Source of the DNA: Streptomyces sp. 1-11
GTDB lineage: Bacteria; Actinomycetota; Actinomycetes; Streptomycetales; Streptomycetaceae
Length of the DNA stretch: 64,000 nt
Direction: 5' to 3'
NCBI RefSeq assembly: GCF_007176755.1
Contig: NZ_BJTV01000005.1
Location: forward strand, 372,001-436,000
In this document: piece by piece, positions 48,722 to 57,636 of the stretch
Layout of the letters: every line of letters begins with the position of its first letter
How positions within the stretch are numbered: the first letter of the stretch is position 1
Notes under the pieces: model-generated
The model's database searches: none
The model's input: the letters and a program-made list of their open reading frames with translations, nothing else
What the model was told of the DNA's origin: nothing
Translations under genes and position numbers: made by a program

Positions 48722-49261
48722 ATGGAAACGCCTCCGCCGCCCACTCCGCGCTCCGAGCCCACCGACGCGGACGTAGCGGCCTTCAAGCAGCAGCTGGGCC
48801 GTCCGCCGCGCGGTCTGCGGGCCATCGCGCACCGCTGCCCCTGCGGCCAGCCGGACGTCGTGGAGACGGCGCCCCGGCTGCCCGACGGCACGCCCTTCCC
48901 GACGACGTACTACCTCACGTGCCCGCGCGCCAACTCCGCGATCGGCACGCTGGAGGCCAACGGCGTCATGAAGGAGATGACCGAGCGGCTGGCGGCCGAC
49001 CCGGAGCTGGCCGCCGCCTACCGGGCCGCCCACGAGGACTACATCCGGCGCCGGGACGAGATCGAGGTGCTGGCGGGCTTCCCGAGCGCCGGCGGCATGC
49101 CGGACCGGGTGAAGTGCCTGCACGTGCTGGTGGCCCACTCGCTGGCCGCCGGACCGGGCGTGAACCCGCTCGGCGACGAGGCGATCGCGATGCTCCCCGA
49201 GTGGTGGAGCAAGGGACCGTGCGTGACACCGTGCGAGCCGGCCGGGGAGGACGACAAGTGA
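48722..49261 (+). CDS. DUF501 protein
   Basis: 179 residues. Conserved actinobacterial family with cysteines in IAHRCPCGQPDVVET, YYLTCPRAN, DRVKCLHVLVAHSLA and GPCVTPC, suggesting a metal site. The function is unknown. It lies between divIC and the exopolyphosphatase gene in nearly all actinobacteria. Its stop overlaps the next start as GTGA, so the two are coupled. Confidence 0.93.
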   Translation: METPPPPTPRSEPTDADVAAFKQQLGRPPRGLRAIAHRCPCGQPDVVETAPRLPDGTPFPTTYYLTCPRANSAIGTLEANGVMKEMTERLAADPELAAAYRAAHEDYIRRRDEIEVLAGFPSAGGMPDRVKCLHVLVAHSLAAGPGVNPLGDEAIAMLPEWWSKGPCVTPCEPAGEDDK

Positions 49262-50214
49262 CGCGCGTGGCCGCCGTCGACTGCGGCACGAACTCCATCC
49301 GCCTGCTGGTCGCCGACGCCGATCCGGCGACCGGCGAACTCGTCGAGCTGGACCGGCGGATGACGATCGTGCGGCTCGGCCAGGGTGTCGACCGCACCGG
49401 CCGGCTCGCCCCCGAGGCGCTGGAGCGGACCTTCGCCGCCTGCCGCGAGTACGCCTCGGTCATCAAGGAGCACGGCGCGGAGCGCATCCGCTTCGTGGCC
49501 ACCTCCGCCTCCCGCGACGCCGAGAACCGGGACGAGTTCGTCCGCGGCGTGGTCGACATCCTCGGCGTCGAGCCCGAGGTCATCACCGGCGACCAGGAGG
49601 CCGAGTTCTCCTTCACCGGCGCGACCAGCGAGCTGAAGGGCCGCGACGACCTGCCCCGCCCCCGCCTCGTGGTGGACATCGGCGGCGGCTCCACCGAGTT
49701 CGTCGTCGGCGACGACCACGTGCGGGCCGCGCGGTCGGTGGACATCGGCTGCGTGCGGATGACCGAACGGCACCTGGTGCACGGGGGCGAGGTCACCGAT
49801 CCGCCCACCGAGGAGCAGATCGCCGCCATGCGGGCGGACATCGAGGCCGCCCTCGACCTCGCCGAGCGGACGGTCCCGCTGCGCGAGGCGCGCACCCTGG
49901 TCGGCCTCGCCGGCTCGGTCACCACGGTGTCGGCGATCGCCCAGGAGCTGCCCGAGTACGACTCCGAGCGCATCCACCACTCCCGCGTCACCCGCGAGCG
50001 CGTCCGCGAGATCACGCACGCGCTGCTGCACTCCACGCACGCCGAGCGCGCGGCGATCCCGGCCATGCACCCGGGACGGGTCGACGTGATCGGCGCCGGC
50101 GCCCTCGTCCTGCTCGCGATCATGGAGCGGACCGGGGCCGAGGAGGTCGTCGTCAGCGAGCACGACATCCTCGACGGAATCGCCTTCAGCGTGGCCGGGA
50201 CCCCGGCGTCGTAG
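49258..50214 (+). CDS. Ppx/GppA-family exopolyphosphatase
   Basis: 318 residues from a GTG overlapping the DUF501 stop. It is an ASKHA-fold enzyme: phosphate-1 loop AAVDCGTNSIRLLVAD, phosphate-2 VVDIGGGSTEFVVG, adenosine-like VGLAGSVTTVSAIAQ. It is the short, two-domain form (no HD domain) seen in actinobacteria. It removes phosphate from polyphosphate or pppGpp. It ends the eno-divIC-DUF501-ppx unit, followed by a strong terminator. Confidence 0.95.
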   Translation: MTRVAAVDCGTNSIRLLVADADPATGELVELDRRMTIVRLGQGVDRTGRLAPEALERTFAACREYASVIKEHGAERIRFVATSASRDAENRDEFVRGVVDILGVEPEVITGDQEAEFSFTGATSELKGRDDLPRPRLVVDIGGGSTEFVVGDDHVRAARSVDIGCVRMTERHLVHGGEVTDPPTEEQIAAMRADIEAALDLAERTVPLREARTLVGLAGSVTTVSAIAQELPEYDSERIHHSRVTRERVREITHALLHSTHAERAAIPAMHPGRVDVIGAGALVLLAIMERTGAEEVVVSEHDILDGIAFSVAGTPAS

Positions 50215-50234
50215 CCCGGGGCGGTGCGCGAGCG

Positions 50235-50263
50235 GACGCCGGCGGCCCCGTGCCGCCGGCGTC
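50235..50263 (+). terminator. Hairpin terminating the ppx unit
   Basis: GACGCCGGCGGC pairs perfectly with GCCGCCGGCGTC around the loop CCCGT, 21 bases after the stop. Confidence 0.88.
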
Positions 50264-50389
50264 CTCGTTCCGGCCCCCTTCCAGGGACTCTTCCCGCTCT
50301 TTGCTACTGGCGAGTAGCCTCTGTTGAGCAGCTCGGATAACGTGTGAGCGAGCCGTTCGGCTTCTCCGGTGACATCCTGTCGGCAAAGT

Positions 50390-50407
50390 TCGTGAAGTTC
50401 TTCACAA
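50390..50407. promoter_or_regulatory. Rex operator (ROP) upstream of ndh
   Basis: TCGTGAAGTTCTTCACAA matches the Rex consensus TTGTGAA-N4-TTCACAA with one mismatch. Rex represses respiratory genes when NADH/NAD+ is low and leaves DNA when NADH rises. The site lies 319 bp before the ndh start, so the transcript has a long leader; ndh is a known Rex target in S. coelicolor (from memory). The rest of the 511-bp gap has no gene. Confidence 0.85.
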
Positions 50408-50725
50408 GAGATTCCGTCCCGTACGGCCGGGAAACAGGGCCGGTTGGCCCTTCCGGGGGGTGATCTCCCGTTTGAACATGTTCAGGTGGCGGGCGCACGA
50501 GAGGCCCGGGCGAGGTGTTCCAGGGGTGTTTCCGGCCCCTCGCGGACGCCCTGAATCGACAGAGAGGCAGCTCACGCGGCCTTGACAACGGGTCAGACCG
50601 CCCAGCGGTTCCACTCTCGCGACATGAACTGCGTCACGCGGGTCGCGGAGTTTAGCACAGGGTGTGTCAGAGCTTGTGAAGGGGCGCACGAGCAACCCCC
50701 CTGAGGCGGGTGGATACTCGATGCC

Positions 50726-52105
50726 ATGAGCACCACGGAGCGTCCCAGGATCCTCGTAGTAGGCGGTGGGTACGTAGGCCTGTACGCAGCTCGGCGCATC
50801 CTCAAGAAGATGCGCTACGGCGAGGCGACCGTCACGGTCGTCGACCCCCGGTCGTACATGACCTACCAGCCCTTCCTCCCCGAAGCCGCCGCCGGCAGCA
50901 TCTCCCCTCGGCACGTCGTCGTCCCGCTGCGACGCGTGCTGCCGAAGGCGGAGGTCCTCACCGGCCGGGTCACCACCATCGACCAGGACCGCAAGGTCGC
51001 CACGATCGCCCCCCTCGTGGGCGAGGCGTACGAGCTGCCCTTCGACTACCTGGTCATCGCGATGGGCGCGGTCTCCCGCACCTTCCCGATCCCCGGCCTC
51101 GCCGAGCAGGGCATCGGCATGAAGGGCATCGAGGAGTCCATCGGCCTGCGCAACCACGTCCTGGAGCAGCTCGACAAGGCCGACTCCACGACCGACGAGG
51201 AGATCCGCCGCAAGGCGCTCACCTTCGTCTTCATCGGCGGCGGCTTCGCGGGTGCGGAGACCATCGGCGAGGTCGAGGACATGGCCCGGGACGCGGCCAA
51301 GTACTACAAGAACGTCTCCCGCGAGGACATGCGGTTCGTCCTCGTCGACGCCGCCGACAAGATCCTCCCCGAGGTCGGCCCCAAGCTCGGCCAGTACGGC
51401 AAGGAGCACCTGGAGAGCCGCGGTGTGGAGATCTACCTCTCCACCTCCATGGACTCCTGCGTAGACGGCCACGTCGTGCTGAAGAACGGACTCGAGGTCG
51501 ACTCCAACACGATCGTCTGGACCGCCGGCGTCAAGCCGAACCCGGCCCTGTCCCGCTTCGGCCTGCCCCTCGGCCCGCGCGGTCACGTCGACTGCGAGCC
51601 GACCCTCCAGGTCAAGGGCACCGACTACATCTGGGCCGCCGGCGACAACGCCCAGGTCCCGGACCTCGTCGGCCGCAAGGCCGGCAACGAGAACGCCTGG
51701 TGCCCGCCGAACGCCCAGCACGCGCTGCGCCAGGCCCGCGCCCTCGGCGACAACGTGATCTCCGGCATGCGGGGCTTCCCGCAGAAGGAGTACGAGCACG
51801 CCAACAAGGGTGCGGTGGCCGGTCTCGGCCTGCACAAGGGCGTGGCGATGATCGTCATGGGCAAGATGAAGATCAAGCTCAAGGGCCGCCTCGCCTGGTA
51901 CATGCACCGCGGCTACCACGGCATGGCCATGCCGACCTGGAACCGCAAGATCCGCGTGTTCGCCGACTGGACCCTCGGCATGTTCCTCAAGCGCGAGGTC
52001 GTCTCCCTCGGCGCCATGGAGAACCCGCGCGAGGAGTTCTACGAGGCCGCCAAGCCGGCCCCGGTCGCCGCGAGCAAGACCGGCGAGAAGGCCAAGGCCT
52101 CCTGA
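50726..52105 (+). CDS. ndh: Type II NADH dehydrogenase
   Basis: 459 residues. Two dinucleotide-binding motifs: VVGGGYVGLYAARRI near the N-terminus for FAD and FIGGGFAGAETIGEV near residue 171 for NADH; FAD ribityl motif YIWAAGDNAQVP, and the quinone-side AQHALRQA. The C-terminal region (KLKGRLAWYMHRGYHGMAMPTW) supplies amphipathic helices for membrane attachment. It oxidises NADH and reduces menaquinone without proton pumping. A Rex site upstream ties expression to redox poise. Confidence 0.97.
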   Translation: MSTTERPRILVVGGGYVGLYAARRILKKMRYGEATVTVVDPRSYMTYQPFLPEAAAGSISPRHVVVPLRRVLPKAEVLTGRVTTIDQDRKVATIAPLVGEAYELPFDYLVIAMGAVSRTFPIPGLAEQGIGMKGIEESIGLRNHVLEQLDKADSTTDEEIRRKALTFVFIGGGFAGAETIGEVEDMARDAAKYYKNVSREDMRFVLVDAADKILPEVGPKLGQYGKEHLESRGVEIYLSTSMDSCVDGHVVLKNGLEVDSNTIVWTAGVKPNPALSRFGLPLGPRGHVDCEPTLQVKGTDYIWAAGDNAQVPDLVGRKAGNENAWCPPNAQHALRQARALGDNVISGMRGFPQKEYEHANKGAVAGLGLHKGVAMIVMGKMKIKLKGRLAWYMHRGYHGMAMPTWNRKIRVFADWTLGMFLKREVVSLGAMENPREEFYEAAKPAPVAASKTGEKAKAS

Positions 52106-52152
52106 CCCACCGGCTCCACCACCGGCCGCCGGGCCGCTGACGGAACCACCCC

Positions 52153-52188
52153 AGAGACCTCCCGCCATCCGTGGTGCGGGAGGTCTCT
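52153..52188 (+). terminator. Hairpin after ndh
   Basis: AGAGACCTCCCGC pairs perfectly with GCGGGAGGTCTCT around a 10-base loop, 47 bases after the ndh stop. Confidence 0.9.
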
Positions 52189-52317
52189 CGGCGTTTCCGG
52201 GCGGCCGGTCGAGGGGGAGTTTGCCCTCCTGTAACTCCTTTGCGGGACTGCGCCGGAGGCTTCCCGGTGTTTACGTGGTATCGGACATCCGGGATCGTCG
52301 TCTTGGAGGTGTGCGCC

Positions 52318-53607
52318 ATGGCCGACGCCGCGTCGCGGCTGAGGAGTCTCGCCGAGCAGTTGCTGGGATCGCCGCTACCGTTGCGGATCCGCGCCTGGGA
52401 CGGTTCGCAGTCCGGTCCGCCGGACGCCCCGGCCCTCGTCGTCCGCAACCGCCGGGCCCTGCGCCGGCTGCTCTTCAAGCCCGGCGAACTGGGGCTGGCC
52501 CGGGCCTGGGTCGCCGGGGACCTGGACGTCGAGGGCGACCTTTACGCCGTTCTCGAGGTCATGGCGGGCCCGGTGTGGGAGAACGGGGAGGACGGCCGGA
52601 GCCTCGTCGAGGCGCTGCGCGACCGGGAGGTGCGGGCCGCCGGGCGCGAACTGCTGAAACTCGCCGGGCCGCCGATCCCGCCCGCCCCGCCCCGGGAAGA
52701 GGTCCGCAGACGCCGGCATCTGCACACGCGGCACAGCGACCGGCGGGCCATCAGCCACCACTACGACGTGGGCAACGACTTCTACGAGCTCGTCCTCGGT
52801 CCGTCGATGGTCTACTCGTGCGCCTACTGGCAGGACGGCGGCACCCTGGAGTCCGCCCAGCGCGACAAGCTCGAACTCGTCAGCGCCAAGCTCGGCCTGA
52901 CGGAGGGGCAGCGGCTGCTGGACGTCGGCTGCGGCTGGGGCTCCATGGCCATCCACGCGGCCCGCGAGCACGGAGCGCGGGTGGTCGGCGTCACCCTCTC
53001 CCAGGAGCAGGCCGCGTACGCCCGCAAACGCGTCGCGGACGAGGGGCTGACCGACCGCGTGGAGATCCGGGTCCAGGACTACCGGGACGTCAAGGACGGC
53101 CCCTTCGACGCCATCTCCTCCATCGGGATGGCCGAACACGTCGGCGCCGAGCGCTACCTGGAGTACGCGAGCGTCCTGTACGGCCTGCTGAAGCCCGGCG
53201 GGCGGCTGCTCAACCACCAGATCGCCCGCCGCCCGCAGCGCGACGAATCCACCTACGAGGTCGACGGCTTCATCGACGCCTACGTCTTCCCCGACGGCGA
53301 ACTCGCCCCGATCGGCACCACCGTCACCCAGCTGGAGCGGGCCGGATTCGAGGTCCGGGACGTGGAGTCGATCCGCGAGCACTACGCGCGCACCCTGCGC
53401 CAGTGGGTGGAGCGGCTGGAGGCCGGCTGGGGCCGCGCGGTCCGGCTCACCAGCCCGGGCCGGGCCCGCGTGTGGCGGCTCTACATGGCCGCCTCCGCGC
53501 TCGCCTTCGAACGCAACCGCATCGGCGTCAACCAGGTCCTGGCCGTCCGCACCCCCGACTCGGGCGACTCCGGGCTGCCGCTGCGCACCCGCACCTGGAA
53601 CACCTGA
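52318..53607 (+). CDS. Cyclopropane-fatty-acyl-phospholipid synthase family methyltransferase
   Basis: 429 residues from the ATG at 52318 after GGAGGT. An N-terminal domain of about 130 residues precedes the catalytic part: AISHHYDVGNDFYELVLGPSMVYSCAYW, SAM motif LLDVGCGWGSMAIHAA, SSIGMAEHVG (bicarbonate-site Glu) and LNHQIAR. It adds a methylene from SAM across cis double bonds of membrane lipids, or forms the related branched chains. The substrate double bonds could come from the desaturase at 3655. Confidence 0.94.
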   Translation: MADAASRLRSLAEQLLGSPLPLRIRAWDGSQSGPPDAPALVVRNRRALRRLLFKPGELGLARAWVAGDLDVEGDLYAVLEVMAGPVWENGEDGRSLVEALRDREVRAAGRELLKLAGPPIPPAPPREEVRRRRHLHTRHSDRRAISHHYDVGNDFYELVLGPSMVYSCAYWQDGGTLESAQRDKLELVSAKLGLTEGQRLLDVGCGWGSMAIHAAREHGARVVGVTLSQEQAAYARKRVADEGLTDRVEIRVQDYRDVKDGPFDAISSIGMAEHVGAERYLEYASVLYGLLKPGGRLLNHQIARRPQRDESTYEVDGFIDAYVFPDGELAPIGTTVTQLERAGFEVRDVESIREHYARTLRQWVERLEAGWGRAVRLTSPGRARVWRLYMAASALAFERNRIGVNQVLAVRTPDSGDSGLPLRTRTWNT

Positions 53608-53624
53608 CACGGCGGGACACGACG

Positions 53625-53660
53625 AGGGGCCCCGTTCCGGTCACACGGAACGGGGCCCCT
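53625..53660. terminator. Perfect 15-bp bidirectional hairpin
   Basis: AGGGGCCCCGTTCCG pairs with CGGAACGGGGCCCCT around a 6-base loop between the convergent cfa-type and ABC permease genes. Confidence 0.92.
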
Positions 53661-53673
53661 GCCGTGCCCGCGG

Positions 53674-56202
53674 CTACTCGGCCTTGATCGCCGCCAGCAT
53701 GTTCAGCCGGGCCGCGCGCCGGGCCGGCCACAGGGCGGCCAGCACACCGACCACCCCGGCCAGCAGCAGGAAGAGCGCCATCCGGCCCCAGGGCAGGACC
53801 AGTTCGTACGTCGGCATCTTCGTGCCCAGCAGCTCGCCGGCCGCCCAGCCGAAGAACACGCCGAGACCGATGCCGAGCACCCCGCCGAACAGGGAGATCA
53901 CCAGCGACTCCAGACGCACCATCCGCTTGACCGACCTGCGGTCCAGGCCGATGGCGCGCAGCATGCCGATCTCCTGGGAGCGCTCGAAGACCGACATGGC
54001 CAGGGTGTTGATGACGCCCAGCACCGCGACGATCACCGCCATGCCGAGCAGGCCGTAGACCATGTTCAGTATCAGCGTGAACGTCTTCGCGATGTCGTTG
54101 GAGATGTCCTTCTTGTCCTGGACCAGGATCGCCGGGTTGGAGCCGAGGGCCTTCTCCAGCCGGTTCTTCGTCCCGTCGGACGCGCCGCCCTCGGTCTTCA
54201 CCATCACCCGCATGTCGGCGGGGTCGGCCAGATGCGGGGTGAGGACCTTGTTGTCGAGCATGATCCCGTTGAACATGTCGTTGCCCTCGTAGATCCCGGC
54301 GACCGTCAGACCGCGCGCCGCGCCGTCCTCGAAGTGCGCGGTGAGCCGGGAGCCGACCCGCCAGCCGTGCTCAGCGGCCCGGTCCTTGTCCACGACGATC
54401 CGCGAGCCGCCCACGGTGAAGGAACCGTCGTCCACCTTCAGGTCCGTCAGCCTGCCGATCGCCGCGCCGTCGACGCCGGTCAGGTACTCCGTCTCGCCGC
54501 CGATCCGGGAGGCGCCGTTGCGCAGCGGGCTGCTGGCGGTGACGCCGTCGGCGCCGGCGAGCCTGCGCGCCACGTCGGGGGAGAGCGGTCCTCGGCCGGC
54601 CATCGACACGACGTAGTCCGCGCGGATCGCCGAGCCGGCCATCCGGTCGATCGACGTCTGCAGGCTGCCCGCCATCACCGTCATACCGGTGATCAGGGTC
54701 AGTCCGATCATCAGCGCGGACGCCGTGGCCGCCGTACGGCGCGGGTTGCGCACCGAGTTCTGGCGGGCCAGCTTGCCCGAGACGCCGAACAGGCGCAGCA
54801 CCGGGGCGACGGCCGCGATCAGCGGGCGGGACAGCAGCGGGGTCAGGATGAACACGCCGATGATGAGCAGGACGGCGCCGAGCCCCATCGGGCCCTGGGC
54901 GGAGTCGGCGTCCATCGTGGTGGCCGCGAGGACCACCGCGACGCCGGCCGCCGAGAACAGCGCGCCGAGCGTGTTGCGCAGCACCAGCGACCTGGTGGTC
55001 GCCTTGGCGTGCACGCTGCTCATCGCCGCGACCGGCGGGATCTTCGCGGCGCGCCGGCCGGGCAGCCAGGCGGCCAGCACGGTGACGACGATGCCGACGG
55101 CGAGGGCGGCCAGCACGGTGCCCGGGCTGATCACCAGGGGCCCGTCGGGCACGCTCGCGCCGAAGGAGCCGAGCAGCGACCGCAGGCCCGCGCCGATGCC
55201 GACACCGGCGGCCAGACCGGTCACCCCGGCGACCGTGCCGACGACCAGCGCCTCGATCAGCACCGAGCGGGTTACCTGACGGCGGGAGGCGCCGACCGCC
55301 CGCAGCAGGGCCAGTTCCCTGGTCCGCTGGGCGACCAGCATGGTGAAGGTGTTGGCGATGATGAACGTGCCGACGAACAGGGCGATGCCGGCGAACACCA
55401 GCAGGCTCTGCTTCATGCTGCTCATCGACGCGGAGATCGCCTCCGCCTGGTCCTCGGCGAGCCGCTCCCCGGTGGTGGTCTCCACCAGGCGGGAGGGCAG
55501 CGCCTTGTCCAGCGCCGCCTTGAGCGCGCTCTGGCTGGTTCCGGCCGCCGCCTTCACGTCGATCTCGTCGTACGTGCCCTTCTTGCCGAACAGGGCCTGC
55601 GCGGTGGGCGTGTCGAACAGGGCGAGGCTGCCGCCGGCGGCCACGTTGCCGTCGTCGGTGCTGAAGATGCCGCTGACGCGCGGGGTGAGAACCGGGCCGT
55701 CCACCGAGAGGCGGACGGTGTCGCCGACCTTGAAGCCGGCCCGTTCGGCTGTCCTGGCGTCGATCAGCACCTCGCCGCGGCCGCGCGGCGCGTGTCCGCC
55801 GACCAGCGGATAGCGGGCGTCCTTCGCGCCCCAGTAGTTGCCGCCCGCGGACTGCCAGCCGTCGCCGAGAAGCTTGCCGTCCTTGCCGGCGATCGCGGTG
55901 AAGCCGGTGACGACCCCGGTGGCGGAGGCGGCGCCGGGCGTCGCGGCGGCCCGGTCGAGCAGCGCCCGGGTCAGCTCGGGCGTCCTGCCGACCTGGTCGC
56001 CCTTGGAGTCCTGGTACTTGGGCCGTACGGCGACGTCGACCTGGTCGAACCCCTTGGCGGAGCTCTTCTGGAAGGCGTCGGAGACCGTGTTGGTGAAGAC
56101 GAGGGTCCCGGAGACGAAGGCCACGCCGAGCATGACGGCGAGCACGGTCATCAGGAGCCGGGCCTTGTGCGCGGATACGTTGCGCAGGGCGGTGCGGAAC
56201 AT
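53674..56202 (-). CDS. FtsX/MacB-like ABC exporter permease (second copy)
   Basis: 842 residues. Same architecture as the permease at 25155: N-terminal helix (AHKARLLMTVLAVMLGVAFVSGT), an extracytoplasmic domain, an FtsX helix triplet (AQRTRELALLRAVGASRRQ), a middle helix pair, a second extracytoplasmic domain and three C-terminal helices with FERSQEIGMLRAIGLDRRS. It overlaps the ATPase stop by one base (TGATG). The two copies share plan and motifs but differ in the extracytoplasmic domains, so they probably handle different substrates. Confidence 0.93.
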   Translation of the reverse strand: MFRTALRNVSAHKARLLMTVLAVMLGVAFVSGTLVFTNTVSDAFQKSSAKGFDQVDVAVRPKYQDSKGDQVGRTPELTRALLDRAAATPGAASATGVVTGFTAIAGKDGKLLGDGWQSAGGNYWGAKDARYPLVGGHAPRGRGEVLIDARTAERAGFKVGDTVRLSVDGPVLTPRVSGIFSTDDGNVAAGGSLALFDTPTAQALFGKKGTYDEIDVKAAAGTSQSALKAALDKALPSRLVETTTGERLAEDQAEAISASMSSMKQSLLVFAGIALFVGTFIIANTFTMLVAQRTRELALLRAVGASRRQVTRSVLIEALVVGTVAGVTGLAAGVGIGAGLRSLLGSFGASVPDGPLVISPGTVLAALAVGIVVTVLAAWLPGRRAAKIPPVAAMSSVHAKATTRSLVLRNTLGALFSAAGVAVVLAATTMDADSAQGPMGLGAVLLIIGVFILTPLLSRPLIAAVAPVLRLFGVSGKLARQNSVRNPRRTAATASALMIGLTLITGMTVMAGSLQTSIDRMAGSAIRADYVVSMAGRGPLSPDVARRLAGADGVTASSPLRNGASRIGGETEYLTGVDGAAIGRLTDLKVDDGSFTVGGSRIVVDKDRAAEHGWRVGSRLTAHFEDGAARGLTVAGIYEGNDMFNGIMLDNKVLTPHLADPADMRVMVKTEGGASDGTKNRLEKALGSNPAILVQDKKDISNDIAKTFTLILNMVYGLLGMAVIVAVLGVINTLAMSVFERSQEIGMLRAIGLDRRSVKRMVRLESLVISLFGGVLGIGLGVFFGWAAGELLGTKMPTYELVLPWGRMALFLLLAGVVGVLAALWPARRAARLNMLAAIKAE

Positions 56203-57002
56203 CAGCCGGCACTGCCCTTCGCGCCGAGGCCGGCCTCCCGCTCGTTCCCACCGGGAAGACCGCGCATGAGGTCGAGGACGGAACCGGCGGTCGGGCCGTG
56301 GATCTCGTCTACGATGCGGCCGTCGGCGAGGAAGACCACGCGGTCCGCGTACGCCGCCGCCACCGGGTCGTGGGTCACCATGACCACCGTCTGGCCCAGT
56401 TCGCGCACGGAGTTGCGCAGGAAGCCCAGCACCTCGGCGCCGGAGCGGGAGTCCAGGTTGCCGGTCGGCTCGTCACCGAAGATGATCTCCGGCTTGGAAG
56501 CGAGCGCACGGGCGACCGCCACGCGCTGCTGCTGGCCGCCGGAGAGCTGCGAGGGCCGGTGTCCGAGCCGCTCGGAGAGCCCGACCATCTGGATGACCCG
56601 GTCGAGCCAGGCCCGGTCGGCCTTCCGGCCGGCGATGTCCATCGGAAGGGTGATGTTCTCCAGCGCGGTCAGCGTCGGGAGCAGGTTGAAGGCCTGGAAG
56701 ATGAAGCCGATCTTGTCCCGGCGGAGCTTGGTGAGCTGCTTGTCCTTCAGGGAGCCGAGCTCGGTCTCGCCGATCCGCACCGATCCCGAGGAGAAGGTGT
56801 CCAGGCCCGCCACGCAGTGCATCAGCGTGGACTTGCCGGAACCGGACGGCCCCATGATCGCGGTGAACTCCGCCTCCCGGAAGTCGACCGAGACCCGGTC
56901 GAGGGCGACCACCCGGGTCTCGCCCTGCCCGTAGATCTTCGACAGCTCGGTGGCGCGTGCTGCCACGGCCGTGGTCCGGCCGGCGGTGGGTGTGGTGGTC
57001 AA
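56202..57002 (-). CDS. MacB-type ABC exporter ATPase (second copy)
   Basis: 266 residues from a probable TTG at 57002, 9 bases after AGGAG; no ATG or GTG fits better. Walker A GPSGSGKST, Q-loop FQAFNLLPTL, LSGGQQQR, Walker B IIFGDEPTGN and MVTHDPVAA are intact. Much of the chain matches the first copy (GETRVVALD, ENITLPMDIAGRK), showing an old duplication. It powers the permease encoded directly downstream. Confidence 0.92.
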   Translation of the reverse strand: MTTTPTAGRTTAVAARATELSKIYGQGETRVVALDRVSVDFREAEFTAIMGPSGSGKSTLMHCVAGLDTFSSGSVRIGETELGSLKDKQLTKLRRDKIGFIFQAFNLLPTLTALENITLPMDIAGRKADRAWLDRVIQMVGLSERLGHRPSQLSGGQQQRVAVARALASKPEIIFGDEPTGNLDSRSGAEVLGFLRNSVRELGQTVVMVTHDPVAAAYADRVVFLADGRIVDEIHGPTAGSVLDLMRGLPGGNEREAGLGAKGSAG

Positions 57003-57396
57003 GGGAGGGTGCTCCTGTCGGGACGACGATCGAATGCGGGGACTCGGTCCATCGTCCCGGCCGCCGGCGCGCCTGGAGTCAGCCGCTGTTCCGGTTCCCG
57101 GGGGCGACTGCGGTCGGACGGAGCGGGCTTGTGTCATACCTGGGGAGGACGGGCGGCCCTGACACGCGGGGCGGCCGGAACAGGACGGGCGCCCTCGTTC
57201 GGCAGGTGAAATTCCGTCATTCCGCGTGCGTGCGTACCCACGCGCCGTCACGCTGGTGGCAAGTGCGGATGGCGAGTTCCGTGGGCTGATGCACCCTCAG
57301 ACATCAATAAAATAAGACAACATCGGGTCCCCGCCCCGTCCGACCGAGGGGCGCACCCCGATAGGCTCGGAGCCCTCGTAGCGGTGCCCATGGCCT
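57003..57396. other. 394-bp gap upstream of the ABC ATPase and bldA
   Basis: Contains divergent promoters for the leftward ABC operon and rightward bldA. No gene is visible. An AT-rich island (CATCAATAAAATAAGACAAC, about 57302-57321) is unusual for this genome and lies about 75 bp before the bldA 5' end. Confidence 0.4.
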
Positions 57397-57483
57397 GCCC
57401 GGATGGTGGAATGCAGACACGGCGAGCTTAAACCTCGCTGCCCCTTCGCGGGCGTGCCGGTTCAAGTCCGGCTCCGGGCACCA
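57397..57483 (+). tRNA. bldA: tRNA-Leu(UUA), the bldA developmental tRNA
   Basis: 87 nt. Acceptor GCCCGGA/TCCGGGC with encoded ACCA end, D arm with GGTGGAATGCAGACAC, anticodon stem GCGAG/CTCGC around the loop CTTAAAC (anticodon TAA), a long class II variable arm with TGCCCCTTCGCGGGCG, and T arm CCGGTTCAAGTCCGG. It is the only reader of UUA in Streptomyces; the rarity of this codon makes bldA a switch for aerial growth and antibiotic production. Confidence 0.96.
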
Positions 57484-57636
57484 ATCCCCCTCAGTTTCGG
57501 CCCGCTCCTCCCTTTCCCGTGCGTTCTCCCGTGTGACCGTTGACAGCGGCACGCGTGCGGCCGGAGACTCCTCGCAAGAAAGTGAAAGAAACTTCACCAC
57601 GCGAACGCCAGTGGGGCAGAGACAAGGGAGCGACCG

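Noticed and set aside
57484..57636. Another gene between bldA and pobA
   Set aside because: Only 153 bp with no coding signature; short frames there are in the pobA leader.
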